From PeH17 sp964414925 (GTDB lineage Bacteria; Bacillota; Clostridia; Christensenellales; CAG-138): DNA of 10,163 nucleotides. The notes below the pieces were generated by a model. That model did no database searches. It had not been told where the DNA came from and saw only the letters and a list, made by a program, of their open reading frames with translations. Below, piece by piece: positions 1-7,274 of this stretch (position 1 is its first letter; each line of letters begins with the position of its first letter). The stretch lies in contig CAYPXV010000058.1 in the NCBI GenBank assembly GCA_964414925.1, forward strand, positions 1 to 10,163. The letters are read 5' to 3'. The position numbers and the translations under genes are program-made.

Positions 1-76
1 GGGCTTCGACCCCCCGGTGCCTTTCGGCATCACTGGTTTTCAAGACCAGCTCCATAAACCACTCGGACATCTCTCC
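1..76 (-). tRNA. tRNA-Ser(UGA), 3' end cut off by window edge
   Basis: Read on the minus strand, the gene starts at 76 with GGAGAGA (acceptor strand), followed by T8 and G9. A short D-arm is followed by the anticodon stem CTGGT/ACCAG (49-45 and 37-33), which encloses the loop CTTGAAA. The anticodon UGA lies at 42-40 and reads UCA and other UCN serine codons. A long variable arm with stem TGCC/GGCA and a GAAA loop (29-18) marks it as a class II tRNA and confirms serine over other possibilities. The T-arm begins with GGGGG at 15-11, and the window ends inside its 3' strand, so the 3' acceptor strand and any encoded CCA cannot be seen. The T-loop reads GTCGAAG where TTCGAAT is usual (see findings). 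A near-consensus promoter lies about 20 nt upstream. Confidence 0.95.
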
Positions 77-95
77 CTGTCCTTACAACATTATT

Positions 96-124
96 ATGAT
101 ACCAAACATTTAAATGAATGTCAA
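96..124 (-). promoter_or_regulatory. Promoter of tRNA-Ser
   Basis: On the minus strand a perfect -35 box TTGACA (124-119) is followed by a 17-nt spacer and a -10 box TATCAT (101-96). Transcription would begin near 89, leaving a leader of about 13 nt before the tRNA 5' end at 76, which RNase P would remove. The near-consensus match fits a stable-RNA promoter. It sits downstream of the rny hairpin, so the tRNA need not depend on read-through from rny. Confidence 0.85.
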
Positions 125-200
125 GCATTTTTTTATCTTTTTCAAATATATCATGTTTTAATTCCCACGGTAACTCATGATTTCATTTTGTTATAAGACA

Positions 201-246
201 CCCTCTCGAAATAAACCGCAAACGTTTACGATTTACTCCGAGAGGG
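201..246 (-). terminator. Long hairpin after rny, probable terminator or 3' stabiliser
   Basis: This 46-nt inverted repeat is centred on 223.5. In minus-strand RNA every position pairs: 19 Watson-Crick pairs plus four G.U wobbles (209/238, 211/236, 216/231, 219/228), counted down to the central dinucleotide. A realistic hairpin is therefore about 21 bp with an ACGU loop. The outer eight pairs (CCCTCTCG with CGAGAGGG) are the strongest. It begins 28 nt after the rny stop codon. The sequence that follows, TGTCTTATAA, is only moderately U-rich, so this is an imperfect intrinsic terminator. It could equally be a 3'-end protecting structure or an RNase III site. Confidence 0.7.
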
Positions 247-274
247 AACGGCATTAAGCCACAAGATTTACCTA

Positions 275-1861
275 TTATTTAGCGTATTCGGTTGCTCTGC
301 TTTCACGAATAACGCTTACCTTGATTTGACCGGGGTATTCAAGTTCCGCTTCAATACGTTTTGCAACCTGTCTTGCGATAACGGTAATGTCCGCATCGGA
401 AACGGTATTGGAGCTTACCATGATTCTGACCTCACGGCCTGCCTGAATCGCAAAGCTTCTTTCGACACCTTCAAAGGAATTAGCGATTTCCTCAAGTTTT
501 TCAAGACGCTTGATGTAATTCTCGAGGCTCTCACGTCTTGCACCGGGGCGTGCTGCCGAAATAGCATCTGCCGCCTGAACGAGAACAGCTTCAACGGTAT
601 TGGGTTCGATGTCATTATGATGAGCAAGGATACAGTGAATAACTTGATTGTTTTCACGATACTTTTTAGCAATGTCCGCACCGATTTGGGTATGTGTACC
701 CTCTACCTCATGATCAACCGCCTTACCTATATCATGAAGCAAACCGGCACGCTTTGCAAGCTGAACGTTTACGCCCAGCTCCGCCGCCATAAGACCCGCA
801 AGCTGAGATACTTCGATAGAGTGTTGCAAAACATTCTGACCGTAGCTTGTGCGATAACGCATTCTGCCGAGAATCTTGACAAGTTCATGATGCAGTCCGT
901 GTACACCTGCTTCGAATACGGCTCTTTCGCCCGCTTCACGGATCTGGTTATCCACCTCTTTACGAGCCTTTTCAACCATTTCCTCGATTCTGGCAGGATG
1001 GATTCTTCCGTCGAGAATGAGCTTTTCGAGTGCAATTCTCGCAATCTCACGGCGAACGGGATCAAAGCTTGAAAGGATGACGGCTTCGGGAGTATCATCG
1101 ATAATAAGATTTACACCCGTTACGGTTTCAAGGGTTCTTATGTTTCTGCCCTCTCTACCTATGATACGTCCTTTCATTTCATCATTGGGAAGTTGAACCA
1201 CCGAAACAGTTGCCTCCGCAACATTGTCCGCCGCACAGCGCTGAATAGCCATCGAGATGATGTTCACGGCACGTCTTTCGCCTTCAATGCGTGCTTTGCC
1301 TTCGATATCTCTGATTATCATCGCCGCATCGCGTCTGGCTTCGACTTCTGCTTCACTCAATACAATCTTCCTTGCTTCATCGGGTGTCAACGCCGCAATT
1401 CTTTCAAGTTCCGCACGCTGCTGTTCGTAAAGTTCATCAACGGATGCTTCCTTTGCATCGACAGCTTTAATGCGTTTGTTTAATGATTGTTCACGTTGTT
1501 CCAATGAATCTTGTTTCTTTTCCAAGGTTTCTTCACGTTGCTGTAATCTTCTTTCGGTACGCTGAAGTTCGCTTCTGCGCTCTTTCTCTTCGCGTTCCTG
1601 TTCGGTTTTAAGTCTTAACGCTTCTTCCCTTGCCTCGATTATGGTCTCTTTTTTAATAGTTTCCGCTTTTTTTACAGCATCTTCTATCATGGTCTTGACC
1701 GTCTGCTCGGCTTGGGCAACCTTTGACTCTGCATTCTTTACATCGTGTGTATGCGTCGTCACTGCGCCGACTATCGCCGCAATGATCGCTATAGCAATCA
1801 CGATAACAATATTCCATATCAATGAATTAGTTATGAAAACCATACCATTATTAAAAAACAC
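275..1861 (-). CDS. rny: RNase Y (membrane-anchored endoribonuclease)
   Basis: RNase Y is a membrane-bound endonuclease that starts bulk mRNA decay in Bacillota and contributes to RNA processing. The 528-aa product shows the standard architecture. An N-terminal membrane helix (about residues 14-35, rich in I/V/A) precedes a long charged coiled coil (about 40-155). A KH RNA-binding domain follows, with the signature GRIIGREGRNIRTLE at 231-245. The metal-dependent HD phosphohydrolase domain has H347, the H376-D377 pair in LLHDIGKA, H414-H415 and D432. Length is close to the roughly 520 aa usual for the family, and nothing is truncated. The start is GTG at 1861, supported by GGAGG eight bases upstream; the in-frame ATG six codons later has no ribosome binding site. 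It is transcribed in the same direction as addA, 175 bp downstream of it, from its own promoters. Confidence 0.97.
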   Translation of the reverse strand: MFFNNGMVFITNSLIWNIVIVIAIAIIAAIVGAVTTHTHDVKNAESKVAQAEQTVKTMIEDAVKKAETIKKETIIEAREEALRLKTEQEREEKERRSELQRTERRLQQREETLEKKQDSLEQREQSLNKRIKAVDAKEASVDELYEQQRAELERIAALTPDEARKIVLSEAEVEARRDAAMIIRDIEGKARIEGERRAVNIISMAIQRCAADNVAEATVSVVQLPNDEMKGRIIGREGRNIRTLETVTGVNLIIDDTPEAVILSSFDPVRREIARIALEKLILDGRIHPARIEEMVEKARKEVDNQIREAGERAVFEAGVHGLHHELVKILGRMRYRTSYGQNVLQHSIEVSQLAGLMAAELGVNVQLAKRAGLLHDIGKAVDHEVEGTHTQIGADIAKKYRENNQVIHCILAHHNDIEPNTVEAVLVQAADAISAARPGARRESLENYIKRLEKLEEIANSFEGVERSFAIQAGREVRIMVSSNTVSDADITVIARQVAKRIEAELEYPGQIKVSVIRESRATEYAK

Positions 1862-1869
1862 AGATTATT

Positions 1870-1874
1870 CCTCC
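1870..1874 (-). promoter_or_regulatory. Ribosome binding site deciding the GTG start of rny
   Basis: GGAGG on the minus strand lies 8 nt before the GTG at 1861. The alternative ATG at 1843 has only an A/T-rich stretch before it, so GTG is the preferred start. Confidence 0.85.
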
Positions 1875-1880
1875 ATTTCT

Positions 1881-1909
1881 ATAATAATATGCCTGCTTTT
1901 TCCCGTCAA
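1881..1909 (-). promoter_or_regulatory. Possible proximal promoter of rny (P2)
   Basis: On the minus strand TTGACG (1909-1904) and TATTAT (1886-1881) are separated by 17 nt, each one mismatch from consensus. Initiation near 1874 would put the Shine-Dalgarno almost at the 5' end of the transcript, which is unusually tight. The -35 box also overlaps a leader hairpin (1903-1920), so the match could be incidental. Confidence 0.45.
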
Positions 1910-1956
1910 TCGGGTGACGGAGCTTTACCTTCGCCGACTCATTCGTCGATTAGGTA
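1903..1956 (-). promoter_or_regulatory. Structured 5' leader of rny (two hairpins)
   Basis: In the transcript from the distal promoter two hairpins lie before the rny ribosome binding site. The first (1956-1926) has an outer TACCT/AGGTA stem, an internal loop and an inner CGAC/GTCG stem with a 6-nt loop. The second (1920-1903) is CCGTCA/TGACGG with the loop CCCGAT. I do not recognise it as a known riboswitch class. An autoregulatory role for an RNase leader is possible but inferred only. Confidence 0.4.
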
Positions 1957-1971
1957 TGGGCATTCCCTCTT

Positions 1972-2000
1972 ATTATAATTTAAAGTTTACCTTTAGTCAA
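1972..2000 (-). promoter_or_regulatory. Distal promoter of rny (P1)
   Basis: On the minus strand TTGACT (2000-1995) is followed by a 17-nt spacer and a perfect TATAAT (1977-1972). Initiation would fall near 1965, giving an rny leader of about 104 nt. This is among the strongest promoter matches in the window. It lies in the addA-rny gap, so rny expression need not depend on addA. Confidence 0.8.
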
Positions 2001-2036
2001 GTAGAGGCTTAACCCGAATTTCGAAAATACCATATA

Positions 2037-5000
2037 CTACTCTATTTCGAACATCTCTCCGTCCTTTAAAATATAAATCCATTTCTCTCTGACCGGTAGA
2101 CCTGTAATTTGAGATAATGCCTGTGCATACGCTTCAAGCTGAGGGGCGTATCTTTGAGGAATCGTTCTGCCTTCGGAATCGATTTTTACCGCCGTAGTCT
2201 TATAATCCAGTAGTATCCAAGCCCCTTTTTCGATAAAGCAGCAGTCAATCATACCCTGAATAAGTTCTCCCGTTTCCGAAAGGAGCGTAAACTCCTTCTC
2301 CCTTTCCACTCGTTCGGAAGAAATAATTCTCTGCCACAAACTTGACTCCGTAAGCCTAAGCACACCTTTTACATATATATTTTTAGCTTCGGTTTCCGAT
2401 AAAATTCCTTTAGCTGTCAAGGCTGTTATCTGCTGTCCAATCGACCGCTGCGTATGCGCCGTCAACGGAAGATTGCGCAGCAAAAGATGCGTCACAGTGC
2501 CCTGTGCGGCTAAATCGAGTTTTACCTTTGTATCGGTACTCATAAAGGATGGTACAGCAGGACGGTATTCATAATCAAGCTGCATATATTCACTCACACT
2601 GCGTTTTGCCGGTAAATCGATATCGTCGGGAAAACGATATTCAAATTTATATTTTCGATTGGCAACGGTCGGGTCTGTACTCGATGCCTTCATTCCCCAT
2701 TGGCGAAATTCCCTTTTATTCACTGAAACTTCGTTTGAAATGTCACGTCCTATATTTTTCTGCGGAATGACCCTGACCGTGAGCGATTGCTCCGTACTTC
2801 CCGTCTTAACACCTTTATCCGCATTTTTCATATTCAGTCCGAGCGGACAATAAGCTCCGAGCATCCAATCCAAATAGCATGAACCGTTCAATATTCTTTG
2901 TCTTGTGGCAGGTGTTGCCCATGCTTGGATTTTTTTGCGAATGGATTTACAAGCACCTATGAGATAAAGTTTTTCCCTTGCTCTTGTCATGCCGACGTAC
3001 AGTATTCTCATTTCCTCCGCATTGAGCTTTGCATTTGTGCGCACTGTTATAGCACGCCTTATCAGCGGAATCTTGCCCCTTATTCCGAATCCTCGCAGAC
3101 GAAGTCCTATTCCGAGTTCATTATCGAGTATCAAGGGACTTTGAAAATCACGCTGACTGAATTTTGAAGTTAATGCACAAAGAAAAACCACGGGAAACTC
3201 CAAGCCTTTGCTCTTATGAATACTCATTATTCTCACGGCATCGACTGCGGGTATTCCCTCTGAGCCGAGGGTGGTATTATCTCTCAAAGTATCGAGGAAA
3301 ATTATAAAACCGTGAAGTCCTCCGACGTAGCGTGCTTCGTAAGCGGCAGCTCTCTGCACTAATTTTTCCAAATTAGCCTGCCTTACCGCTCCTCCGGGTA
3401 AAATTCCGACATAGGTGAAATAATCCGTCTCGTCAAGCAAGTGCCCGATAAGAGCTTCAAGCCCCTCCGTTACGGATTGTTCTTTCCATTTGTTTAACAG
3501 ATTCAATATGCGCCTTGCCTTGTCCGAAAAGGATTTGTCGTCATTCGAGGCGGCAACAAGACGGTCAAGTAGGTTTTCACCGTCATAATCGATTTTCAGC
3601 CTTGCTATCTCCTCATCCGAAAACATACCGATAGGTGAACGCAAGATACTCATCATGGGTATATCCTGACGTTTGTTATCGATTATTCTCAGTAAATTAA
3701 TGAACACCTGAACTTCTATCGCTTCGAAATATCCGTCGCTTAATTCTGCGCTGCACGGGATTCCGCAGCGTGTCAATACGTTTACCCAAACAAGAGCTTT
3801 GCCCGCAGTTTTTCGCATTAATACGGCAAAATCGGAATATGAGGGCTTGCGGATTTTTCCGATGGATTTATCGTAAACGGAGCCTTCCGCCATGAATTGA
3901 CGAATTTTTTCAACGGCATACAACGCTTCCGCTTCCGTCAGCTCCAATTCCTCCTCATCGTCCTCATCTTCGGATTTTTCTTCATCGTCCGCATATTGTT
4001 TTTTTATTTCATCGGGGTCGATAAGTGTAAGCTCCGCACTTCCGACATCCGCATCGTTTCCGCCTATAAGCTCGTTACCGTCGGAATAGTCTATCTCGCC
4101 GACATCACCGAGCATGATTTTGGAAAAAAGTCTGTTGGTCGCATCCAATATGGCACTTTTGCTTCTGAAGTTCGCATTAAGCTTTATCGCCGTGCCGTTT
4201 TCACCCGTATAGGACTTATATCTGTTTATAAAATTTTCAGGTTCTGCCTGACGAAATCTGTAGATACTCTGTTTTACATCGCCGACAAGAAATAGATTGT
4301 CATCTCTTGCCACGGCATTTATTATCGCATCCTGAATCGCACTTGTGTCCTGATACTCATCAACGAAGATGTAAGCGAATCTTTGCCTGTATTCCTCCGC
4401 TACTTCTTTATTTTTAAGTATTTTATAGCATAGTTGCTGCATATCGTCGAAATCAACCGCTCCTGCATCCTGTTTCAGCAAAGCATATTCGCCGATAAAT
4501 TTCTTTACGAGTTTGCACATCAGAAGCATAGAGGGAGAGATTGCAGCGGAAAGTTGTTTTTCCTCCTTCATCGTCATAGGAAATTTATCTTGAAGTTTTT
4601 TTATATTTGCCTTGAGATATTTCCTGTACTGCGCAATTCGCTCCGGCATCTGCACGCCGGGTTTGTTTCTCGGCAGGGCGCAAAGTCTGAAATCGAGCAG
4701 AGCGTAATACATTTCATCATAATCATCAATACGTGCAAGAGAGATTAAGTCCTCCTCATCCCTATCAATCGCTTCGAAATAACGCTCGTTTATCTCCATG
4801 TCGGTTTCAAGCCATCTTTTGACCTTCAAAGCATCCTCAAGCATTGCTCCGATAGTTCTGTTTGCATCTTCGAGCATCTGCGCTGCGGCTTGTTCAAGTA
4901 GTTCACTTGCATTGTCGCACATCCTGTTAAGCCACCGTTCGGGTTCGGGCTTGGCAATGATGAATCTGTAAATTTTGGAAATGCTTTCGATAAGAGCCGT

Positions 5001-5501
5001 TTCCGAACCGAAAATATCGATAAGATGTTTAAAGCGATCGTTCGAATATTTTTCCGCCGTATCATACTCTTCTTCAAGAATCTTCTGCATAGCCTCTGCA
5101 CGCATAAGTGCGGCTTCGGCTTCATCCGCAATACGGAATGAAGGGTCAACGCCGGCAAGATGCGGATTATGGCGCAGAACATCACCGCAAAAGCTGTGTA
5201 TCGTTGAAATGCTTGCTCCGCCCAGTTCGCCCGCCGCATCAAATAGCCTTGCTTTTATCTCATCATCCGTTTGCGATTCCGCAATTTCCAGAAGTCTGCC
5301 TTCGATTCTCTGTTTCATCTCCGCAGCGGCGGCATTGGTGAATGTAACCACCAGCAGTTCACTTACAGATGTTCCGTTTGCTATAAGGCGTGCAATTCGT
5401 TCGGTCATTACCGCCGTCTTTCCCGCACCCGCAGCGGCGGAAACCAAGAGATTTCCCTGTAGTGTTATCGCTTTTTTCTGCTCATCAGTCCAAATCGGCA
5501 T
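2037..5501 (-). CDS. addA: ATP-dependent helicase/nuclease subunit A (AddA)
   Basis: AddA is the UvrD-like helicase plus RecB-type nuclease subunit of AddAB, which resects double-strand DNA ends up to Chi for recombination. The 1154-aa product shows the superfamily 1 helicase motifs in order: Q motif WTDEQ at 4-8, Walker A AGAGKT at 24-29, DEYQDTS at 381-387, LVGDVKQSIYRFRQ at 405-418, NANFRSK at 442-448, IMSIHKSKGLEFP at 758-770 and YVGMTRARE at 835-843. An acidic linker lies at about 505-521. The C-terminal nuclease keeps H1005, D1086, D1099-Y-K1101 (LLDYKT), Q1121 and Y1125, so it should be active. Length is slightly below the roughly 1230 aa of Bacillus AddA. The start ATG has AAGGAA 10 nt upstream. 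The usual partner gene addB is not adjacent: upstream is the divergent gcvT and downstream is rny. Confidence 0.96.
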   Translation of the reverse strand: MPIWTDEQKKAITLQGNLLVSAAAGAGKTAVMTERIARLIANGTSVSELLVVTFTNAAAAEMKQRIEGRLLEIAESQTDDEIKARLFDAAGELGGASISTIHSFCGDVLRHNPHLAGVDPSFRIADEAEAALMRAEAMQKILEEEYDTAEKYSNDRFKHLIDIFGSETALIESISKIYRFIIAKPEPERWLNRMCDNASELLEQAAAQMLEDANRTIGAMLEDALKVKRWLETDMEINERYFEAIDRDEEDLISLARIDDYDEMYYALLDFRLCALPRNKPGVQMPERIAQYRKYLKANIKKLQDKFPMTMKEEKQLSAAISPSMLLMCKLVKKFIGEYALLKQDAGAVDFDDMQQLCYKILKNKEVAEEYRQRFAYIFVDEYQDTSAIQDAIINAVARDDNLFLVGDVKQSIYRFRQAEPENFINRYKSYTGENGTAIKLNANFRSKSAILDATNRLFSKIMLGDVGEIDYSDGNELIGGNDADVGSAELTLIDPDEIKKQYADDEEKSEDEDDEEELELTEAEALYAVEKIRQFMAEGSVYDKSIGKIRKPSYSDFAVLMRKTAGKALVWVNVLTRCGIPCSAELSDGYFEAIEVQVFINLLRIIDNKRQDIPMMSILRSPIGMFSDEEIARLKIDYDGENLLDRLVAASNDDKSFSDKARRILNLLNKWKEQSVTEGLEALIGHLLDETDYFTYVGILPGGAVRQANLEKLVQRAAAYEARYVGGLHGFIIFLDTLRDNTTLGSEGIPAVDAVRIMSIHKSKGLEFPVVFLCALTSKFSQRDFQSPLILDNELGIGLRLRGFGIRGKIPLIRRAITVRTNAKLNAEEMRILYVGMTRAREKLYLIGACKSIRKKIQAWATPATRQRILNGSCYLDWMLGAYCPLGLNMKNADKGVKTGSTEQSLTVRVIPQKNIGRDISNEVSVNKREFRQWGMKASSTDPTVANRKYKFEYRFPDDIDLPAKRSVSEYMQLDYEYRPAVPSFMSTDTKVKLDLAAQGTVTHLLLRNLPLTAHTQRSIGQQITALTAKGILSETEAKNIYVKGVLRLTESSLWQRIISSERVEREKEFTLLSETGELIQGMIDCCFIEKGAWILLDYKTTAVKIDSEGRTIPQRYAPQLEAYAQALSQITGLPVREKWIYILKDGEMFEIE

Positions 5502-5539
5502 AAAAAATCCGTTCCTTGTTTTCGTTTTCGTTCATTTGA

Positions 5540-5568
5540 ATTATATAACAAGGGTGAAGTGTTTGCAA
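5540..5568 (-). promoter_or_regulatory. Promoter of addA
   Basis: On the minus strand TTGCAA (5568-5563) is followed by a 17-nt spacer and a perfect TATAAT (5545-5540). Initiation near 5533 gives a leader of about 30 nt to the addA ATG at 5501. Position and spacing fit well, and the -35 box has two mismatches. Confidence 0.65.
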
Positions 5569-5627
5569 GATGCTTATCCTCACCTGTTTTCATTTGCACA
5601 ATTCGGGTAAATATACTGCATTTCCTC

Positions 5628-5657
5628 TTTACATTTAAGGCGTTTTAGTTATATAAT
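5628..5657 (+). promoter_or_regulatory. Promoter of the gcv operon
   Basis: TTTACA (5628-5633) and a perfect TATAAT (5652-5657) are separated by 18 nt. Transcription would begin near 5664, leaving a leader of about 77 nt before gcvT. It is divergent from the addA promoter, with roughly 60 bp between the two -35 boxes. Confidence 0.75.
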
Positions 5658-5666
5658 TAACGTGTG

Positions 5667-5710
5667 CGCCCATCTGCTTAGCCTTTCTGTGCTTTTAAAG
5701 CTACGGGGCG
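5667..5710 (+). promoter_or_regulatory. Possible hairpin in gcvT leader
   Basis: CGCCC (5667-5671) can pair with GGGCG (5706-5710), and inside it TAGC (5679-5682) with GCTA (5700-5703), with unpaired bases between the two stems. A competing small palindrome GCTTTTAAAGC lies at 5691-5701. The conserved core of the glycine riboswitch is not seen, and the leader is too short for the usual tandem aptamer. Function is unknown and the fold may be incidental. Confidence 0.3.
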
Positions 5711-5740
5711 AATCATGAAAACATATCAGGAGGAATCCAG

Positions 5741-6823
5741 ATGGATAATCTTAAAAAAACTCCGCTGTTCGACAGACATGTTGAGCTTGGCGGCAAGATT
5801 GTAGATTTCGGCGGTTGGGCATTGCCCGTACAGTATCCCGCAGGCATTCTCGAAGAATGCAAAGCTGTTCGTCAGCGTGCCGGATTATTCGATGTATCCC
5901 ATATGGGTGAAATCGACATTATCGGCAGCGGTGCTTATGATTATGTACAGAAGATGGTCACAAACGACGTAACCAGTATGACTCCCGGCAGATGCCGCTA
6001 TGCCGTACTTTGCTATGAAAACGGCGGTGCTGTAGATGACGTACTTATCTACAAATATTCCGACGAACATTATATGTTCATCGTAAACGCCGGAAATACC
6101 GATAAAGATTTTGCATGGATGCAGGAACATGTTTTCGGTGATGTTCGTCTTGTCAACAACAGTGCAAAATGGGGTCAGCTTGCACTTCAGGGACCCAAGC
6201 ATCAGCAGGTTTTGGATGCTGCGGGTTATGAGGGCGAACTTCCCATGAAGTATTATTCCTTCAACGATAAGATGACTGTTGCCGGAGTTCCCTGTCTTGT
6301 TTCCCGTACCGGCTACACCGGTGAGGACGGAATCGAACTTTACTGTGCGGCGGAGGACACCGTAAAACTTCACAGTGCGCTTTGCGAAGCAGGCAAATGC
6401 GTTGATATGCTTTGCTGCGGTTTAGGTGCAAGAGACACTCTGCGTTTTGAAGCCGGAATGCCTCTTTACGGACATGAGATGAACGAGAACGTCACTCCGG
6501 TAGAATGCGGTCTGGGCTTTGCAATCAAGCTTAACAAAGCAGACTTTATCGGTAAGGAAGCACTCACCAGACCTCAGAAGTCAAAGCGTATAGGTCTGAA
6601 GCTTGTCGGTAAGGGCGTTGCCCGTCCCGAAGCGGATGTTCTTGTAAACGGCGAACGTGTAGGCGTTGTTACCTCCGGTGGTCCCGCACCCGCAGTAGGC
6701 GGCAACTATGTAATGGCACTTGTAAATGCCGATGCAGACGAAAACGGCGTATGGACCGTTTCGGTAAGGGGCAGAAGCATCGATTGTGAATTTGCTCCTC
6801 TGCCCTTCTATAAGAGAGCATAA
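5741..6823 (+). CDS. gcvT: Glycine cleavage system T protein (aminomethyltransferase)
   Basis: GcvT takes the aminomethyl group from lipoyl-GcvH, transfers the methylene carbon to tetrahydrofolate giving 5,10-methylene-THF, and releases ammonia. The 360-aa protein is full length and cytoplasmic, with no signal peptide. It opens with the family start KTPLFDRHVELGGKIVDFGG (6-25). It contains FDVSHMGEIDI at 50-60, the Asp pair D99-D100 in GGAVDDVLIY (family catalytic/folate-contacting Asp), SRTGYTGEDGIEL at 188-200 and the stretch GLGARDTLRFEAGMPLYGHE at 227-246. The C-terminal barrel carries TSGGPAPAVG (311-320) where homologues usually read TSGT.SP. The ATG at 5741 has AGGAGG 7 nt before it. 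It is the first gene of the gcvT-gcvH-gcvPA-gcvPB operon, with 67 bp to gcvH. Confidence 0.97.
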   Translation: MDNLKKTPLFDRHVELGGKIVDFGGWALPVQYPAGILEECKAVRQRAGLFDVSHMGEIDIIGSGAYDYVQKMVTNDVTSMTPGRCRYAVLCYENGGAVDDVLIYKYSDEHYMFIVNAGNTDKDFAWMQEHVFGDVRLVNNSAKWGQLALQGPKHQQVLDAAGYEGELPMKYYSFNDKMTVAGVPCLVSRTGYTGEDGIELYCAAEDTVKLHSALCEAGKCVDMLCCGLGARDTLRFEAGMPLYGHEMNENVTPVECGLGFAIKLNKADFIGKEALTRPQKSKRIGLKLVGKGVARPEADVLVNGERVGVVTSGGPAPAVGGNYVMALVNADADENGVWTVSVRGRSIDCEFAPLPFYKRA

Positions 6824-6890
6824 ATGCTTTAAATATCGCAACAGCGGTAATTAAATAATATTTTTAAATGAATTTTCGGAGGTAAATATT

Positions 6891-7268
6891 ATGGTTCCCA
6901 ATGATCGTAAATACACTCGTGAGCATGACTGGATCATGATCGAAGACGGTATAGCAAAGCTCGGTATCACCGACCACGCACAGGATGCACTCGGTGACAT
7001 CGTTTATGTTGAATTGCCCGCAGTAGGCGATGAGCTTACAATCGGCGATTGCTACACCACCGTTGAATCCGTTAAGGCTGCTTCACCCGTTTATACCCTT
7101 GTTGCAGGTGAGGTTGTCGAGGTTAACGAAGCTCTTGACGAAACACCCGAGCTTCTCAATCAGGCACCCTATGAGCAGTTCATCGCTGCTGTCAAGGTCA
7201 CTGATATCAACGAAGCCGAACTTCTTTCAGCAGAAGAATACGAAGCACTCCTTCAGGAGGCAGAATAA
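6891..7268 (+). CDS. gcvH: Glycine cleavage system H protein (lipoyl carrier)
   Basis: GcvH is the small carrier whose lipoyl-lysine arm accepts the aminomethyl group from the P-protein, presents it to GcvT and is reoxidised by the L-protein. The 125-aa product is the normal length. It starts with the family pattern YTREHDWI (8-15) and contains GITDHAQDALGDIVYVELP (25-43). The lipoylation site is K62 in VESVKAASPVY (58-68), followed by the hairpin region GEVVEVNEALDETPELLNQ. GGAGG sits 8 nt before the ATG. The gcvT-gcvH spacer is A/T-rich with no convincing internal promoter. A GC-rich hairpin follows the stop codon within 10 nt. No lipoate ligase or lipoyl synthase gene is visible in this window. 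Confidence 0.97.
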   Translation: MVPNDRKYTREHDWIMIEDGIAKLGITDHAQDALGDIVYVELPAVGDELTIGDCYTTVESVKAASPVYTLVAGEVVEVNEALDETPELLNQAPYEQFIAAVKVTDINEAELLSAEEYEALLQEAE

Positions 7269-7274
7269 TTTAAT

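Noticed and set aside
326..1072. 248-codon open frame on the plus strand, antisense to rny
   Set aside because: It lies wholly inside the well-supported rny gene, its product resembles no family I recognise, and it has no clear ribosome binding site. Long antisense frames are a by-product of coding sequence.
1892..1922. Resemblance of the second rny leader hairpin and the bases after it to the glnA (glutamine) RNA motif
   Set aside because: Only a CACCC-like loop and a following purine-rich stretch are shared. The conserved core bases do not match and the gene context is wrong.
3939..3995. Strongly acidic stretch in AddA (about residues 503-521), possible insertion
   Set aside because: Acidic linkers at this place between the helicase subdomains are, as far as I recall, common in AddA proteins, and the flanking motifs are in normal order and frame.
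5553..5583. Inverted repeat GGTGA/TCACC in the addA-gcvT divergent region, a possible operator
   Set aside because: Five bases with 21 nt between the arms is expected by chance, and it does not match a recognised operator.
4975..5610. 211-codon plus-strand frame antisense to the start of addA
   Set aside because: Its product is low-complexity (Ser/Ala-rich), as expected for antisense of the helicase Walker A region, and it reads through the addA promoter region.
5715..5804. Short frame starting 26 nt before gcvT and overlapping its start (29 codons), a possible leader peptide
   Set aside because: There is no good Shine-Dalgarno before its ATG, and its codons run through the gcvT ribosome binding site and into gcvT. 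I see no run of regulatory codons such as glycine.
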